From Novosphingobium sp. PP1Y (GTDB lineage Bacteria; Pseudomonadota; Alphaproteobacteria; Sphingomonadales; Sphingomonadaceae), in assembly GCF_000253255.1 (NCBI RefSeq), contig NC_015582.1:1-48714 (forward strand): 48,714 bases of DNA, in the 5' to 3' direction. Below are positions 33,795-42,075 of this stretch, one piece after another (the stretch's first letter is position 1; each line of letters opens with the position of its first letter). The notes beneath the pieces are model-generated. The model saw only the letters and a list, made by a program, of their open reading frames with translations. It was not told the DNA's origin and did no database searches. Made by a program: the position numbers and the translations under genes.

Positions 33795-34133
33795 TTATGA
33801 GCAGGGAAGGTAGGACAGCTCGATCTCGCGCTTGTCGCGCGGCGAGAGAGCGGGTGTGGGCTTTGCTGCCTGGGTCGCAGCGCTGGCGGCGGCTGCGGCG
33901 TCTTGCGCTTCGGGCGGAATCGGCGTGTCGCTGGACGGGCTCGATGCCGGGGTGGCGGGCCACCCGCCGCTCTGAGAGGGCGGGAGCGGCACGGGCAGAT
34001 TGGGCATTACCGTCCCGTACATGTTGGCCGGGCGCCGGTGCTTGCCGTCGCAAACGGCAGGCGGCTTGATGTGACTCCCGGTGCATCCGCTGAGTGCAAG
34101 CGCACCCAACGCTGTGAAAATCAGCGCTTTCAT
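33795..34133 (-). CDS. VirB7-like lipoprotein
   Basis: The 112-residue protein has a lipobox: MKALIFTALGALALSGCTGSHIKPP, with cleavage before Cys17. The rest is proline/alanine-rich (PPSQSGGWPATPASSPSSDTPIPPEAQ) and ends REIELSYLPCS. It sits between virB6 and virB8, the virB7 position, but is longer than classical VirB7 (about 50 residues). It should be anchored in the outer membrane and could tie the VirB9 ring to it. Sequence similarity to VirB7 is not evident; the call rests on lipobox and position. Confidence 0.75.
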   Translation of the reverse strand: MKALIFTALGALALSGCTGSHIKPPAVCDGKHRRPANMYGTVMPNLPVPLPPSQSGGWPATPASSPSSDTPIPPEAQDAAAAASAATQAAKPTPALSPRDKREIELSYLPCS

Positions 34134-34192
34134 AAAAACTCCGTCAGCAATGTGCCGCGTTAGGGGCGTTCAAAACTCATTCGCAGGCGACC

Positions 34193-35230
34193 TCATGTTC
34201 GCGTGGCGGTGCCGCCTGCGCGACCCGCAGGCGCAGACGGGCGTGAATTGGCGATGCGGCGGAACATGAGGCGATTGGCCAGGATGTTCGCACCAGTCTG
34301 AAGGAAGCCGTGTCCTCCCGACGAGGCGCCACCGGCGATGCCCGCCGCGATCGAGGGGGACTGGAAGAAGAATACAGTTCCCACGATGTAGATGATGACG
34401 CAGGACAGAACGCCTATCGCGATGCCCGCAGCGTTCAGAACCATTCTGCCTCCGCTGATGGCAATGAACATGCTGCCATCACCAACGGCGCTCATGATGT
34501 CGTCCATCACCTGTTGCTCGAGGCCTGTAATGAACTTGGTCATGATCGCGATGACCACCATGAGCAGGATGTAATTGGCCGTTTGCTTGAGCCAGCCATC
34601 GAACAGCCAGCGCGAGGAATTGAAGAGCAGGCAGGCCAGGGCCAGTGGGGCGAGAGCCACGCAAATCGCAACGGCCAGCTTTGCGAAGATGACGATGCAG
34701 AACCCGACGGCCGCCGACAGGGCAGCGAAGATGTAGAGGACGATGATCGCGAGGAACGCGACGAAATTTGCGAAAAGCTTTTCGGCTGCGAGATCAATGT
34801 CGGTCAGGCCGACCGTCTGGCTTTGAACCTTGTCGTTTTCATCGGAGATGATTTGGGCGATCTTGTTGGTGTCCGAGACATAGGTGTCGAACGTCGTGCC
34901 CGGGTTGGTGACCGCTGTACCCGATCCGGCCGCAATGATTTCAGTTGGGAGGTTGGTCGCCACGTTGACGACGAAGGCTGAGTAGCCAACAGCACTGGCC
35001 GCTGCGAGCGCGAAGCCGACTTTACCGGCCTGGAATACCAGTTCGCGCAGCGGGGCCTGGATGGCTCCGCGCAGAACTGCAAACCCAAGAAGCAGGAAGT
35101 AAATCGTAGCGGCGACGCCCAGAGGCGCGGCGACAAAGCTGACGAGGCCCGATCCGAAGCTTGAAACAGCCGTGTCGATGGCGGTTTCGACATAACCGTA
35201 CATCGACGTGAATGTGATCATCAGGCTCAT
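34193..35230 (-). CDS. virB6: VirB6 polytopic membrane protein
   Basis: The 345-residue protein has at least six hydrophobic segments (e.g. FVAAPLGVAATIYFLLLGFAVL; FVAFLAIIVLYIFAALSAAV; LAVAICVALAPLALACLLF; YILLMVVIAIMTKFI; IAIGVLSCVIIYIVGTVFFF) and the TrbL/VirB6 pattern around LFNSSRWLFDGWLKQTANYILL. It forms part of the inner-membrane channel contacting DNA. A 59-base gap separates it from the lipoprotein gene downstream. Confidence 0.9.
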   Translation of the reverse strand: MSLMITFTSMYGYVETAIDTAVSSFGSGLVSFVAAPLGVAATIYFLLLGFAVLRGAIQAPLRELVFQAGKVGFALAAASAVGYSAFVVNVATNLPTEIIAAGSGTAVTNPGTTFDTYVSDTNKIAQIISDENDKVQSQTVGLTDIDLAAEKLFANFVAFLAIIVLYIFAALSAAVGFCIVIFAKLAVAICVALAPLALACLLFNSSRWLFDGWLKQTANYILLMVVIAIMTKFITGLEQQVMDDIMSAVGDGSMFIAISGGRMVLNAAGIAIGVLSCVIIYIVGTVFFFQSPSIAAGIAGGASSGGHGFLQTGANILANRLMFRRIANSRPSAPAGRAGGTATRT

Positions 35231-35254
35231 GGCGCCAAACCTCGACGGTTAAGA

Positions 35255-35506
35255 TTACTGGAAGAGCTTGGCGTTTTGTTTCGCCCTGGCTTTCTGCAGA
35301 AGGGCGTTGGAGGCAGCCTGCGCCGAGCCGCACATCTTGCTCTGCTCTTCGATATCGAGGTTGCTGTATTCGCCCTTGGTGCACTTCTGCATCCAGTCCG
35401 ACAGCATCTTGGGGTTCGCTTCGAACTCGGCTTCGGTCGGCACCTGTACCGGCTTGCTGCACGCGGCCGCTCCCAGCAGGAAAGAGAGAGCAATCCACTT
35501 TTTCAT
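35255..35506 (-). CDS. EexN-like entry-exclusion lipoprotein
   Basis: The 83-residue protein has a lipobox MKKWIALSFLLGAAACSKP, then EFEANPKMLSDWMQKCTKGEYSNLDIEEQSKMCGSAQAA. The pattern F..NP..L..W...C......D.......C..A is that of small EexN-type lipoproteins found between virB5 and virB6, thought to block entry of the same plasmid. ATG 35506 is chosen because GAGG lies 8 bases upstream; ATG 35512 is too near and overlaps the virB5 stop. Confidence 0.78.
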   Translation of the reverse strand: MKKWIALSFLLGAAACSKPVQVPTEAEFEANPKMLSDWMQKCTKGEYSNLDIEEQSKMCGSAQAASNALLQKARAKQNAKLFQ

Positions 35507-35508
35507 CG

Positions 35509-36228
35509 TCATTTCCTCAGGATGTTATCGTCGTAGAGAGTCGAGTTGTAGGCGGCGCGAGCGGTGACCGCTGCTGCATTTGCGAGTTGGTTGCGCCCGG
35601 ACTGCGCCATCTGCAGCGCCTGCATCTTGAGCTGGTCGTTCTGGAGCTGGGCCTGTTCGGCCGCGATGCGCGCCTGAAGGTCCATCACGTCCTTGGGGTC
35701 GGTGGCGGTGTCGAGCTTGGCTTGAAGCGTCTGGAGACCCGCCATTCGGGTTTGCGACACCGCCAGGGTGTTCTCGCCAAAGGCCGCCGTCGCAGCGGCC
35801 GAGCCGGTCGCGTCCTTGAGCGCCTGGTTGTAGGCCGCATCCGCGCTCGATGTTCCCGATAGCAGGTATTGCGATTGGATACTGGACGCAGACGAGCTGA
35901 GCGAGCCGATCTTGGACAGATCGCCTCCAAACAGCGTGCCGGCGTCCATCGTGGTGGTGGGTAGGATGTTGCGGACCGAGCTGTCCGAGAGGTTCGAGGC
36001 CACCGAGTTGATGTTGGTGAGCTTTTGCAGCGAGTTGAGCTGGTTTTGCGCGGTCTCAATCTGCTGCACGCCCTGGTCGATGATCTTGGCGGTGTTGGTG
36101 ACGGTCGAGATCGTCTGGAGGTAGGTCGAGGAATCGAACACCGGGATGCCTTGTGCCGCCGCAGGGGCTGCGGCGAGGCCGAGCGCCATCGGCGCGGCTC
36201 CCAATAGCCCAATGGTCATGATGCGCAT
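35509..36228 (-). CDS. virB5: VirB5 minor pilus protein
   Basis: The 239-residue protein has a signal peptide (MRIMTIGLLGAAPMALGLAAAPAAAQG) and a helical body typical of VirB5/TrbJ: GIPVFDSSTYLQTISTVTNTAKIIDQGVQQ, LQARIAAEQAQLQNDQLKMQALQMAQ. It sits at the pilus tip and helps recipient contact. ATG 36228 has GGAGAAG five bases upstream. It follows virB4 by one base. Confidence 0.88.
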   Translation of the reverse strand: MRIMTIGLLGAAPMALGLAAAPAAAQGIPVFDSSTYLQTISTVTNTAKIIDQGVQQIETAQNQLNSLQKLTNINSVASNLSDSSVRNILPTTTMDAGTLFGGDLSKIGSLSSSASSIQSQYLLSGTSSADAAYNQALKDATGSAAATAAFGENTLAVSQTRMAGLQTLQAKLDTATDPKDVMDLQARIAAEQAQLQNDQLKMQALQMAQSGRNQLANAAAVTARAAYNSTLYDDNILRK

Positions 36229-36229
36229 T

Positions 36230-38596
36230 TCAGCTTCTCCTTTCACTGGCGTAGAAGAGCGGCAGCCAGGCCGCCGGATCGGTGCCCGCCTCAGCAATGG
36301 CAGCCTCCATGACCTCCAGCGTTTCCGCACGGCCGGAGAGAACCGAAAGCTCGTCGAGCATCCCGTTCAGATCGAGCTTGGCGACGATCGAGGTGTGCCC
36401 TTGCTTGATGAGGAAACACCGGCTTTCGGGTGTCAGGTCTTCCTTGATCAGCCTAAATTCCGCCTCCGTGAGGCCGAGGCCCTCGCAGTAGTCCGAACGC
36501 TTGGCATCGGAGTTGGGCAGGAGGATCTTGGTCGCGGTCTGCTCGATGATCGAATGCGCGATCGAGGAGCGCAGCGCATCGGCGGGCGACTGCGTGCCAA
36601 AGACCATGAAGGCGTTGCGCTTGCGGAAGGTCTTGAGGCCGTCCTGTGCGAACGACTTGAAGGCATCGTCCTGCAGAGCCTTCCAGAACTCGTCGATGTC
36701 GACGACGACGCGCTGGCCATTCAGCAGCTCATCCACGCGGTGGAAGAGGTAGAGCATCATCGGCGTGCGGATTTCGGGATTTTCGAGAAAGTCCGTCATG
36801 TCGAAACCGACGAAGCGGGCCGCCATCGAGACCTCATCGGCCGGGCCATCGAAAGCCCATCCGAGCGCGCCGCCCCGGCACCAGCGCTCGAGGCGAGCGC
36901 CAATGCCTTCGGCATCGGCATAGCCGAGCATTTCGCGAAGCGCGCTCATCGAGCGTTGCGTGGCAGGAAGACGCATCACGGCATCGAGGCCCTCGTCGAT
37001 GGTGCGCTCCTGGGTGACGGTGAGGGGCCGGTTGTCGCGCCGGACCAGGACGCGGATGAACTGGCGCAGAAACGCCATGTTGTCGTGGGTCGGCTCCAGC
37101 CCCTTGAGCGGGGCAAAGCCGGTCGGCTCGCCGTTGCGCAGGGCCAGGTAGGTTCCGCCGCAGGCGCGCATGAAGATCTCCGCGCCCCGGTCCTTGTCGA
37201 AGAAAATCTGCTTGGCGCCGGTTTTTTCGAGCTGGGCGAGCAGGAAGTTCTGCAGGACCGTCTTGCCCCCGCCGGTGGGGCCGATGATGAGCGTGTGGCC
37301 AATGTCGGCGCGGTGGAAATTGAACCAGAAGGACGAGCCCGCGCGCGTTTTCAAGAGCGTCACCGCCTCGCCCCAGTGGTTCCCCGACTTGCGACCCGCA
37401 GGGAAGGTATGAAACGGGCTCATCGCCGCGAAATTGCGGCTGTTGATCACGGCGGGCCGCGCCCGCATCCTGAAGTTGCCGGGAAGCTGCGCCCAGAACG
37501 CGGCTTCCAGCGCGACGTCCTCGCGCGCCATGACCATGCCGGTATCGGCTGCGGCGGCGCGGGCGATCGAGAGGCGTTCGAGCAGGCGCTTGGGATTATC
37601 GTCGATCACGGCAATCGAGAGGTGATGCTCGCCCATGACGAAGCGGTTCGACATGAGGTCATCGACGCCATCGAGCAACTCTTCGGCCTGGCTTACGCCA
37701 GCATCGTCCGAGGAGACCATCTGCTTGTACTTCTTCTGGAAGCGCTCGGCCGCGACCGACTTGACCAGCGGCGCGAAGCTTTGCGTCAGCACATAGGGGA
37801 AATCGAGCGTCAGAAGGCTGTTGAACTGGCCGCTGCGCGTGTTCGCGACGTACTCGCGCACCCCGAACATGCCCAGGTAATGCGACCTGTCGGGAAGGCG
37901 AATCTCGGCCGCCTCGCGCCCGAAGATGATCCGCGAATTGTAGATCGCCTGTCCGAGCCGACCGCGGACGAGCGGGATGCGAATACGGTCCCCGGTCTGG
38001 ATGAAGTGCAGCACTTCCATGGGCTGCGAAAACAGAACGCCGCCGCGCTCGTAGAGCGAGAGCGCCACCGGGTTGGTATCGGCCAGCATGCTCTCGAAGT
38101 CGCGGCACTTGTCGGCCATGATAGCCAGCGCGCGATCGTCGGCGGCCTGGCTGGCATCGGCCTTGCCGAACAGGCGGCCGAGCTGGTCACCGGCCATGTT
38201 CGAGGGGCGCACCACGATCGTGACGTAGAACTCATTGTGGTAGAGCACCTTTTCCTTGAGGCGCTCGGAGTACCTGGCCTGCAAGTCGCGCGCGAAGTCG
38301 GACTGAAACTCGCCGTCCAGTTCGGGATTGGTGGCGGTGCGCACCAGGTGCGTCCACACGGCCACCCGGTCATCGCCGATCGTGCGCCAGGCGATATTGA
38401 GCTTGTTGTGCCAGGTGTTGAGGTCGGCAATGTCGCAGGTCTCGAACGGACGGCCATCGACCCGGTACATGCGCATGAGCGAGCCATCGGCCAGCGCAAT
38501 CACGGTGTCGTTGACGTGCCGGGTGTAGGGGATGAACTTGATGTCATCCTCTTCGCGCAATGCGACCTGTTTGTGCTTGAGGGCGAACCTAGTCAT
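36230..38596 (-). CDS. virB4: VirB4 secretion ATPase
   Basis: The 788-residue protein has Walker A GPTGGGKT (439-446), Walker B region QRVVVDIDEFWKAL, and an N-terminal TrbE/VirB4 domain (FIPYTRHVNDTVIALADGSLMRMYRVDG). It energises pilin handling and substrate transfer and binds VirB3 and VirB11. It overlaps virB3 by 8 bases. Full length, no breaks. Confidence 0.95.
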   Translation of the reverse strand: MTRFALKHKQVALREEDDIKFIPYTRHVNDTVIALADGSLMRMYRVDGRPFETCDIADLNTWHNKLNIAWRTIGDDRVAVWTHLVRTATNPELDGEFQSDFARDLQARYSERLKEKVLYHNEFYVTIVVRPSNMAGDQLGRLFGKADASQAADDRALAIMADKCRDFESMLADTNPVALSLYERGGVLFSQPMEVLHFIQTGDRIRIPLVRGRLGQAIYNSRIIFGREAAEIRLPDRSHYLGMFGVREYVANTRSGQFNSLLTLDFPYVLTQSFAPLVKSVAAERFQKKYKQMVSSDDAGVSQAEELLDGVDDLMSNRFVMGEHHLSIAVIDDNPKRLLERLSIARAAAADTGMVMAREDVALEAAFWAQLPGNFRMRARPAVINSRNFAAMSPFHTFPAGRKSGNHWGEAVTLLKTRAGSSFWFNFHRADIGHTLIIGPTGGGKTVLQNFLLAQLEKTGAKQIFFDKDRGAEIFMRACGGTYLALRNGEPTGFAPLKGLEPTHDNMAFLRQFIRVLVRRDNRPLTVTQERTIDEGLDAVMRLPATQRSMSALREMLGYADAEGIGARLERWCRGGALGWAFDGPADEVSMAARFVGFDMTDFLENPEIRTPMMLYLFHRVDELLNGQRVVVDIDEFWKALQDDAFKSFAQDGLKTFRKRNAFMVFGTQSPADALRSSIAHSIIEQTATKILLPNSDAKRSDYCEGLGLTEAEFRLIKEDLTPESRCFLIKQGHTSIVAKLDLNGMLDELSVLSGRAETLEVMEAAIAEAGTDPAAWLPLFYASERRS

Positions 38597-38927
38597 TGCC
38601 GAACTGCCTGCGCTTCACGCCGGTCTTGAGGCGGACGGGAGAGTAGCTCCCGCCCCCCCAGAACATGCGATTTTTAGAGACGAAGGTGGTCTGGAACCAC
38701 AAGCCCCAGAGCCGGAACGCGTTGAAGTCGTAATGCACGACCATGCGCGCCGGGAAGTAGAGAGCGCCGAAGAGGGCGAGGGGATAGAACGGGTTTCCGA
38801 CGATCCCCCACACCACCATGCAGACCATGATGATCGGCAGGATTGCCTCGAGCGGCAGTCCCATGAACACCGATGGCCGGGTCAGGGCGAGGAACACCTT
38901 GTCTTCGGCGATCTTTTCCGTGTCCAT
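38589..38927 (-). CDS. virB3: VirB3 inner-membrane protein
   Basis: The 112-residue protein matches VirB3: VFLALTRPSVFMGLPLEAILPIIMVCMVVWGI, two close membrane helices (about 23-60), then FDFNAF-like VHYDFNAFRLWGLWFQT. The longer family length comes from the C-terminal GGGSYSPVRLKTGVKRRQF. Start ATG 38927 lies one base after the virB2 stop; a GTG at 38942 inside virB2 is less likely. Works with VirB4 in the inner-membrane complex. Confidence 0.9.
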   Translation of the reverse strand: MDTEKIAEDKVFLALTRPSVFMGLPLEAILPIIMVCMVVWGIVGNPFYPLALFGALYFPARMVVHYDFNAFRLWGLWFQTTFVSKNRMFWGGGSYSPVRLKTGVKRRQFGND

Positions 38928-38928
38928 G

Positions 38929-39261
38929 TCAGGCGCTGCCACCCATCCAGCCCACGATCGTCGTGGCGGAGAAGATGATGCCGATACCGATCAGGACCGT
39001 GACCGCGCGCCCCCAGTCCATGCGGCCGGTAAGCTTGGCGTAGCCCACCGCCATGATGGCGATGACGCCGACCACCGAGGCAATGGTGATCATCCAGCTT
39101 TCAATGGTGTCGAGGCCGGTTTCGATGCTGGTGGAGGCGAAGGCGGCCTGAGACACGGCCATGGATGCGAGGATGCCGGCAACGCCGACAAGCTGGCGTG
39201 CGCGGCGATCCGAAAGGAGGCGACGCGCGGGACGACGAGAGAGCTTCATAGACTTCTCCAT
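38929..39261 (-). CDS. virB2: VirB2 major pilin
   Basis: The 110-residue pilin has a long signal (about 1-42, ending SMAVSQAAFA), then STSIETGLDTIESWMITIASVVGVIAIMAVGYAKLTGRMDWGRAVTVLIGIGIIFSATTIVGWMG, the two-helix hairpin of VirB2 pilins with a short basic loop. ATG 39261 lies just past the LPD7 stop. It polymerises into the conjugative pilus. Confidence 0.9.
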   Translation of the reverse strand: MEKSMKLSRRPARRLLSDRRARQLVGVAGILASMAVSQAAFASTSIETGLDTIESWMITIASVVGVIAIMAVGYAKLTGRMDWGRAVTVLIGIGIIFSATTIVGWMGGSA

Positions 39262-39268
39262 GGTGAGG

Positions 39269-40135
39269 TTACCGTTCCATCTGGTTGGTTTGGACCGGCT
39301 CGATCTGCCGAACCGGCGTCGGCTCACGAACCGACACATCAAGGCCGCGCCGCAGCACGTCCGAGATCATTTGGCGGCCCTCCTGGGAGACCGCCTCGAT
39401 GCGCTGGCCATCGCCCTCGAAGGCCGCTTCGAGGTGGCGGCGCATTTCTGCTTCCGCCTCAAGTGCGTTAGCTAGCCGGGGCTCGGCCTGACGCTGCTCT
39501 TGCGTGCCGGCCAGAAAGAGGTCGGCCAGCTTCTCGCTTTCTCGCTCGGCCGCCCGCGTCCTGTCCTTACTCGCCAGAAACTCGGAGAGGGCGTTGGGGC
39601 CGGCCGCTTCAATCGCGATCTCTGCCGCCTCGACGAGCTTCTCCGCTTCCCCGTCCTTCTCGGCCATGTCGTCTTTGCGCAGACGCTCGGCGTCCTTGCG
39701 CTCGCGTTCGGCTTCCTCACGGCGTTGGCGTTCAACGGCTTCGCGCTCGGCAAACGACGGCTCATAGCCATTGACCTCTAGGCCTGAACGTGCCGCGGCC
39801 TGCCATACGGCCTTGCGAAAGTCCGGCGAGCCATCGACCGAGATGCCTTCCCAGCCATTGTGCTGCGCGAGCTTCACGAGGTTCTCGACCGTCTCGCGAT
39901 CGTCGCGGTTGGCGACGATCCGTTCGTTCGAGATTTCGAGCGCTGGTGTCTGGGCATTGCCCGGCGTGAACATTCCGACCCGGCGCTCCGCTTCGGAGCG
40001 TCCCTCGACAGCGCGGATCTCGTAGCGCTTGGCAAGATTGTCGGGAATGGAGAACGCGGCCTGCGTGGCAGGTTCCTGAGACGCGTCCCGTTCTGCGGCC
40101 CGAGGCGCCTGCGCAATGCTGTTTTCTTCGCTCAT
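39269..40135 (-). CDS. LPD7-domain protein inside the virB operon
   Basis: The 288-residue protein has an N-terminal LPD7-type domain (about 28-125: FSIPDNLAKRYEI; DDRETVENLVKLAQHNGWEGISVDGSPDFRKAVWQAAARSGLEVNGYEP). A long charged coiled coil follows (FAEREAVERQRREEAERERKDAERLRKDD) and a helical C-terminus. LPD7 is usually part of relaxases and other large polyvalent proteins of mobile elements. Here it is alone between virB1 and virB2, overlapping virB1 by 4 bases. It may be injected with the DNA or couple relaxosome and channel; this is inference. Confidence 0.8.
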   Translation of the reverse strand: MSEENSIAQAPRAAERDASQEPATQAAFSIPDNLAKRYEIRAVEGRSEAERRVGMFTPGNAQTPALEISNERIVANRDDRETVENLVKLAQHNGWEGISVDGSPDFRKAVWQAAARSGLEVNGYEPSFAEREAVERQRREEAERERKDAERLRKDDMAEKDGEAEKLVEAAEIAIEAAGPNALSEFLASKDRTRAAERESEKLADLFLAGTQEQRQAEPRLANALEAEAEMRRHLEAAFEGDGQRIEAVSQEGRQMISDVLRRGLDVSVREPTPVRQIEPVQTNQMER

Positions 40136-40737
40136 GGGAAGACCTCGATTCCGGTGCTGGCTTGACCGAACACCCACTCTTCCGGCGCTGCAATCGGGCT
40201 GTCCTCCTGCGGCGTGGAAGTCAGAATGGTCGGGGAAGAGGAAAGGCTGGGGAGAGCTGGCGGCGTCTCGATCGCGCCGACCCGGGCCGCGGCCGCCCAG
40301 ACCCGCTGGACGTAGCCGTTGCGAAAGCCCCGGGTCATCGTGCCGGTGTTGTAGAGCGAATAGGTGACGCTGATCGCGTCGAGCCCTGAATAGTGCTGGC
40401 TCGCCTGCGCATAGCCTTCTTGCAGGACGCGCGAGGCAAGGCCTAGGTTGGTGCACGGATCGAAGGTTTCCTCGATCGTCGTGCCGAGGCGCGCGAGGTT
40501 CTTAGAGTTGATCTGGCCAAGACCGATATCGACCGAGTGCCCGGCCGCCACGTAGCGCTTCACCAGCGCAACCGCGTCGGTCAGGTTCGAGGCGTTCACG
40601 CGCGGTCCCTTGTTGACATTGATCGCGAGCGGATTGCCTTCGCTTTCCGCAACGAGCAGCGGAACGAGGGCTTCTGTCGCAACACCAGGAGCGCATTGCT
40701 GCGCAAGCGCGGTGAGGGCGGCGACGGTGTAGATCAT
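40132..40737 (-). CDS. virB1: VirB1 lytic transglycosylase
   Basis: The 201-residue protein has an SLT-type catalytic domain: LVAESEGNPLAINVNKG (catalytic Glu of ESEGNP), VDIGLGQINSKNLARLG, FDPCTNLGLASRVLQEGY, then TYSLYNTGTMTRGFRNGYVQRV. It opens peptidoglycan for channel assembly. The first residues (MIYTVAALTALAQQCAPGV) are a weak signal at best. The frame extends to 41079 in overlap with the TrbM-like gene, but ATG 40737 overlapping that gene's stop is the natural start. C-terminal 50 residues are Ser/Pro-rich. Confidence 0.9.
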   Translation of the reverse strand: MIYTVAALTALAQQCAPGVATEALVPLLVAESEGNPLAINVNKGPRVNASNLTDAVALVKRYVAAGHSVDIGLGQINSKNLARLGTTIEETFDPCTNLGLASRVLQEGYAQASQHYSGLDAISVTYSLYNTGTMTRGFRNGYVQRVWAAAARVGAIETPPALPSLSSSPTILTSTPQEDSPIAAPEEWVFGQASTGIEVFP

Positions 40738-41102
40738 TGGCCGACCGTGGTGACCGTCGAGGTCTTGGTGTTGATGAGGTAGGCGCTCGTCGTGCCGTCG
40801 CTTTGCGTGCTCCTCACATAGTAGAGCGTCTTGCTCAGCTTTTTCGTCTTGGCCGAAACGCCGCCTTCCGAGCAGGACGGGAAGGAACCGCCCATTGCGA
40901 GCGCCTTCCAGAGTCTGGTGATCGGCGGCACGCATTCGGCATAGGTCGTGGGCGAGCCGGGGGTGGCGAGGCAGAGGATCACTTGGCAGCCCCAGGTCGA
41001 GGCATGGGCGTCCTGCGGCACGGAGGCGGCTAGCACGCCGCTTGCGGCCAGCGCGAGCCCACCAAGCAGATTGGGGCATTTTGCAATCGGACGATCGAAC
41101 AT
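40734..41102 (-). CDS. TrbM/KikA-like periplasmic protein
   Basis: The 122-residue protein has a signal peptide (LGGLALAASGVLAASVPQDAHA) and a TrbM-type core: WGCQVILCLATPGSPTTYAECVPPITRLWKALAMGGSFPSC, with paired cysteines and C.PP. TrbM-like proteins are periplasmic transfer-operon components of unclear role, possibly pilus or stability factors. It is first in the tra operon, so the tra promoter (41157-41185) lies just upstream. Confidence 0.8.
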   Translation of the reverse strand: MFDRPIAKCPNLLGGLALAASGVLAASVPQDAHASTWGCQVILCLATPGSPTTYAECVPPITRLWKALAMGGSFPSCSEGGVSAKTKKLSKTLYYVRSTQSDGTTSAYLINTKTSTVTTVGQ

Positions 41103-41156
41103 GAACCAGCTCCCTGTTTACGCGGATGAGCGTTGCACCCAGAAGTCTGAATATGT

Positions 41157-41204
41157 GATATATCGAATATTCAGTCGTCCAGCAATATGCAATTGGCTAT
41201 TGCT
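41157..41204 (-). promoter_or_regulatory. Predicted tra-operon promoter and operator
   Basis: On the minus strand TTGCTG (41185-41180), 17 bases and TATATC (41162-41157) form a promoter facing trbM-virB1. The -35 overlaps the left arm of a perfect inverted repeat AGCAATA (41181-41187) and TATTGCT (41198-41204). A second repeat, GAATAT and ATATTC, spans about 41149-41172. A bound regulator would block the promoter. The divergent gene 41308 or the XRE proteins nearby are candidates. Confidence 0.6.
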
Positions 41205-41307
41205 GTACTGTTGGTATCGTGTTGGCCCGATCTTGATGGAGCCACGGCCAATTTCTACGGCGCTGGGACTGGCGTGAGATCACGGCCTTGTGTGAAGAAG
41301 GAAGAAG

Positions 41308-41868
41308 GTGACGCTTTTGCCCAAGACTGTCGTGTTCCTGGCCCAGACCGGAAAATCGCCATCGCTTGCCGAGCAGACGTCGGCCTGTGTGCGCGACGGC
41401 GATCTTGTCGTGAGTGCCCCGGAAGTGAGCTTCAGCGAACTGGAGAAGCTGCTGGGCAAGCTCGGCAATCCGCTTGTGTCGGGAGACACCATCAAGTTCC
41501 ACGATCTTTCGTGTCTCGCGCTCAGCACCACGACGGTCCTTCGCCTGATGCTTAAGTTCCTCAAGGTCGGGATCGCGATCGAGCTTTGCGGCCTAGGCGT
41601 GACAATCACCCCGGATCGGGAGAGCGATCTGTTTCTTCTGGTCGAAGCCTTCGATAGCCACTGGCGGCAGATCCACGGGATCAAGACGAATGCAAAGCGC
41701 GAGGCGAAAGCGGGGCGCAAGCCGCGACTGACGCTCGAGCAGCTGCCTGACATCCAAAGGCGTCTGGCCGAGCCGGGCGCAACGCATGAGAGCGTGGCAA
41801 AGGACCTGGGTGTCGCTCGCTCTACGCTCTTCGGGTTTTTGAAGGCGCATAAGGATGTGTCAGGCTGA
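41308..41868 (+). CDS. Catalytically dead serine-recombinase homologue, probable tra regulator
   Basis: The 186-residue protein aligns along its length with small serine recombinases. GDTIKFHDLSCLALSTTTVLRLM stands where GDTLVVWKLDRLGRSL is usual, VGIAIELCGLGVTITPD for the GI.F.SL...IDT segment, and KREAKAGRKPRLT for the AA.A.GRKP linker. A good C-terminal helix-turn-helix follows (THESVAKDLGVARSTLFGFLKAHK). The catalytic Ser (LAQTG in place of ARVST), the LDRLGRS arginines and the RERT motif are gone, so it cannot recombine DNA. Placed divergently from the whole tra operon, it is probably a DNA-binding regulator. Start GTG 41308 after GAAGAAG. Confidence 0.75.
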   Translation: MTLLPKTVVFLAQTGKSPSLAEQTSACVRDGDLVVSAPEVSFSELEKLLGKLGNPLVSGDTIKFHDLSCLALSTTTVLRLMLKFLKVGIAIELCGLGVTITPDRESDLFLLVEAFDSHWRQIHGIKTNAKREAKAGRKPRLTLEQLPDIQRRLAEPGATHESVAKDLGVARSTLFGFLKAHKDVSG

Positions 41869-42072
41869 TTGAAGGAGAGCGGCCGGCGGCATCCCGAGAG
41901 CGGCGCACAGTCCGGCCAGTTCGGTAAGCGTTATGTCCCGGGCCTTGCCTTCCAGAATGCTCACGATGCGGGCTTCGGGCAATGCGCTGGCAAAGGCGAG
42001 GTCACGCACCGCCAGCTTGCGCTCCTGGACCGCACCGAGCGTTCGGACGTAAAGGGTTCGGTACACCGACAT
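41860..42072 (-). CDS. Small XRE-type regulator
   Basis: The 70-residue protein is a single Cro/C1-like helix-turn-helix (VRTLGAVQERKLAVRDLAFASALPEARIVSILEGKARDITLTELAGLCAALGMPPAALL). It is the last gene of a four-gene minus-strand group (43795 to 41860) and overlaps the 3' end of the recombinase-like gene by 9 bases. Target unknown; tra control is plausible from position. Confidence 0.75.
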   Translation of the reverse strand: MSVYRTLYVRTLGAVQERKLAVRDLAFASALPEARIVSILEGKARDITLTELAGLCAALGMPPAALLQSA

Positions 42073-42075
42073 GGC

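Noticed and set aside
41103..41307. Short hydrophobic ORF (41187-41555) upstream of the recombinase-like gene.
   Set aside because: It overlaps the well-supported 41308 frame and the operator region and shows no family features.
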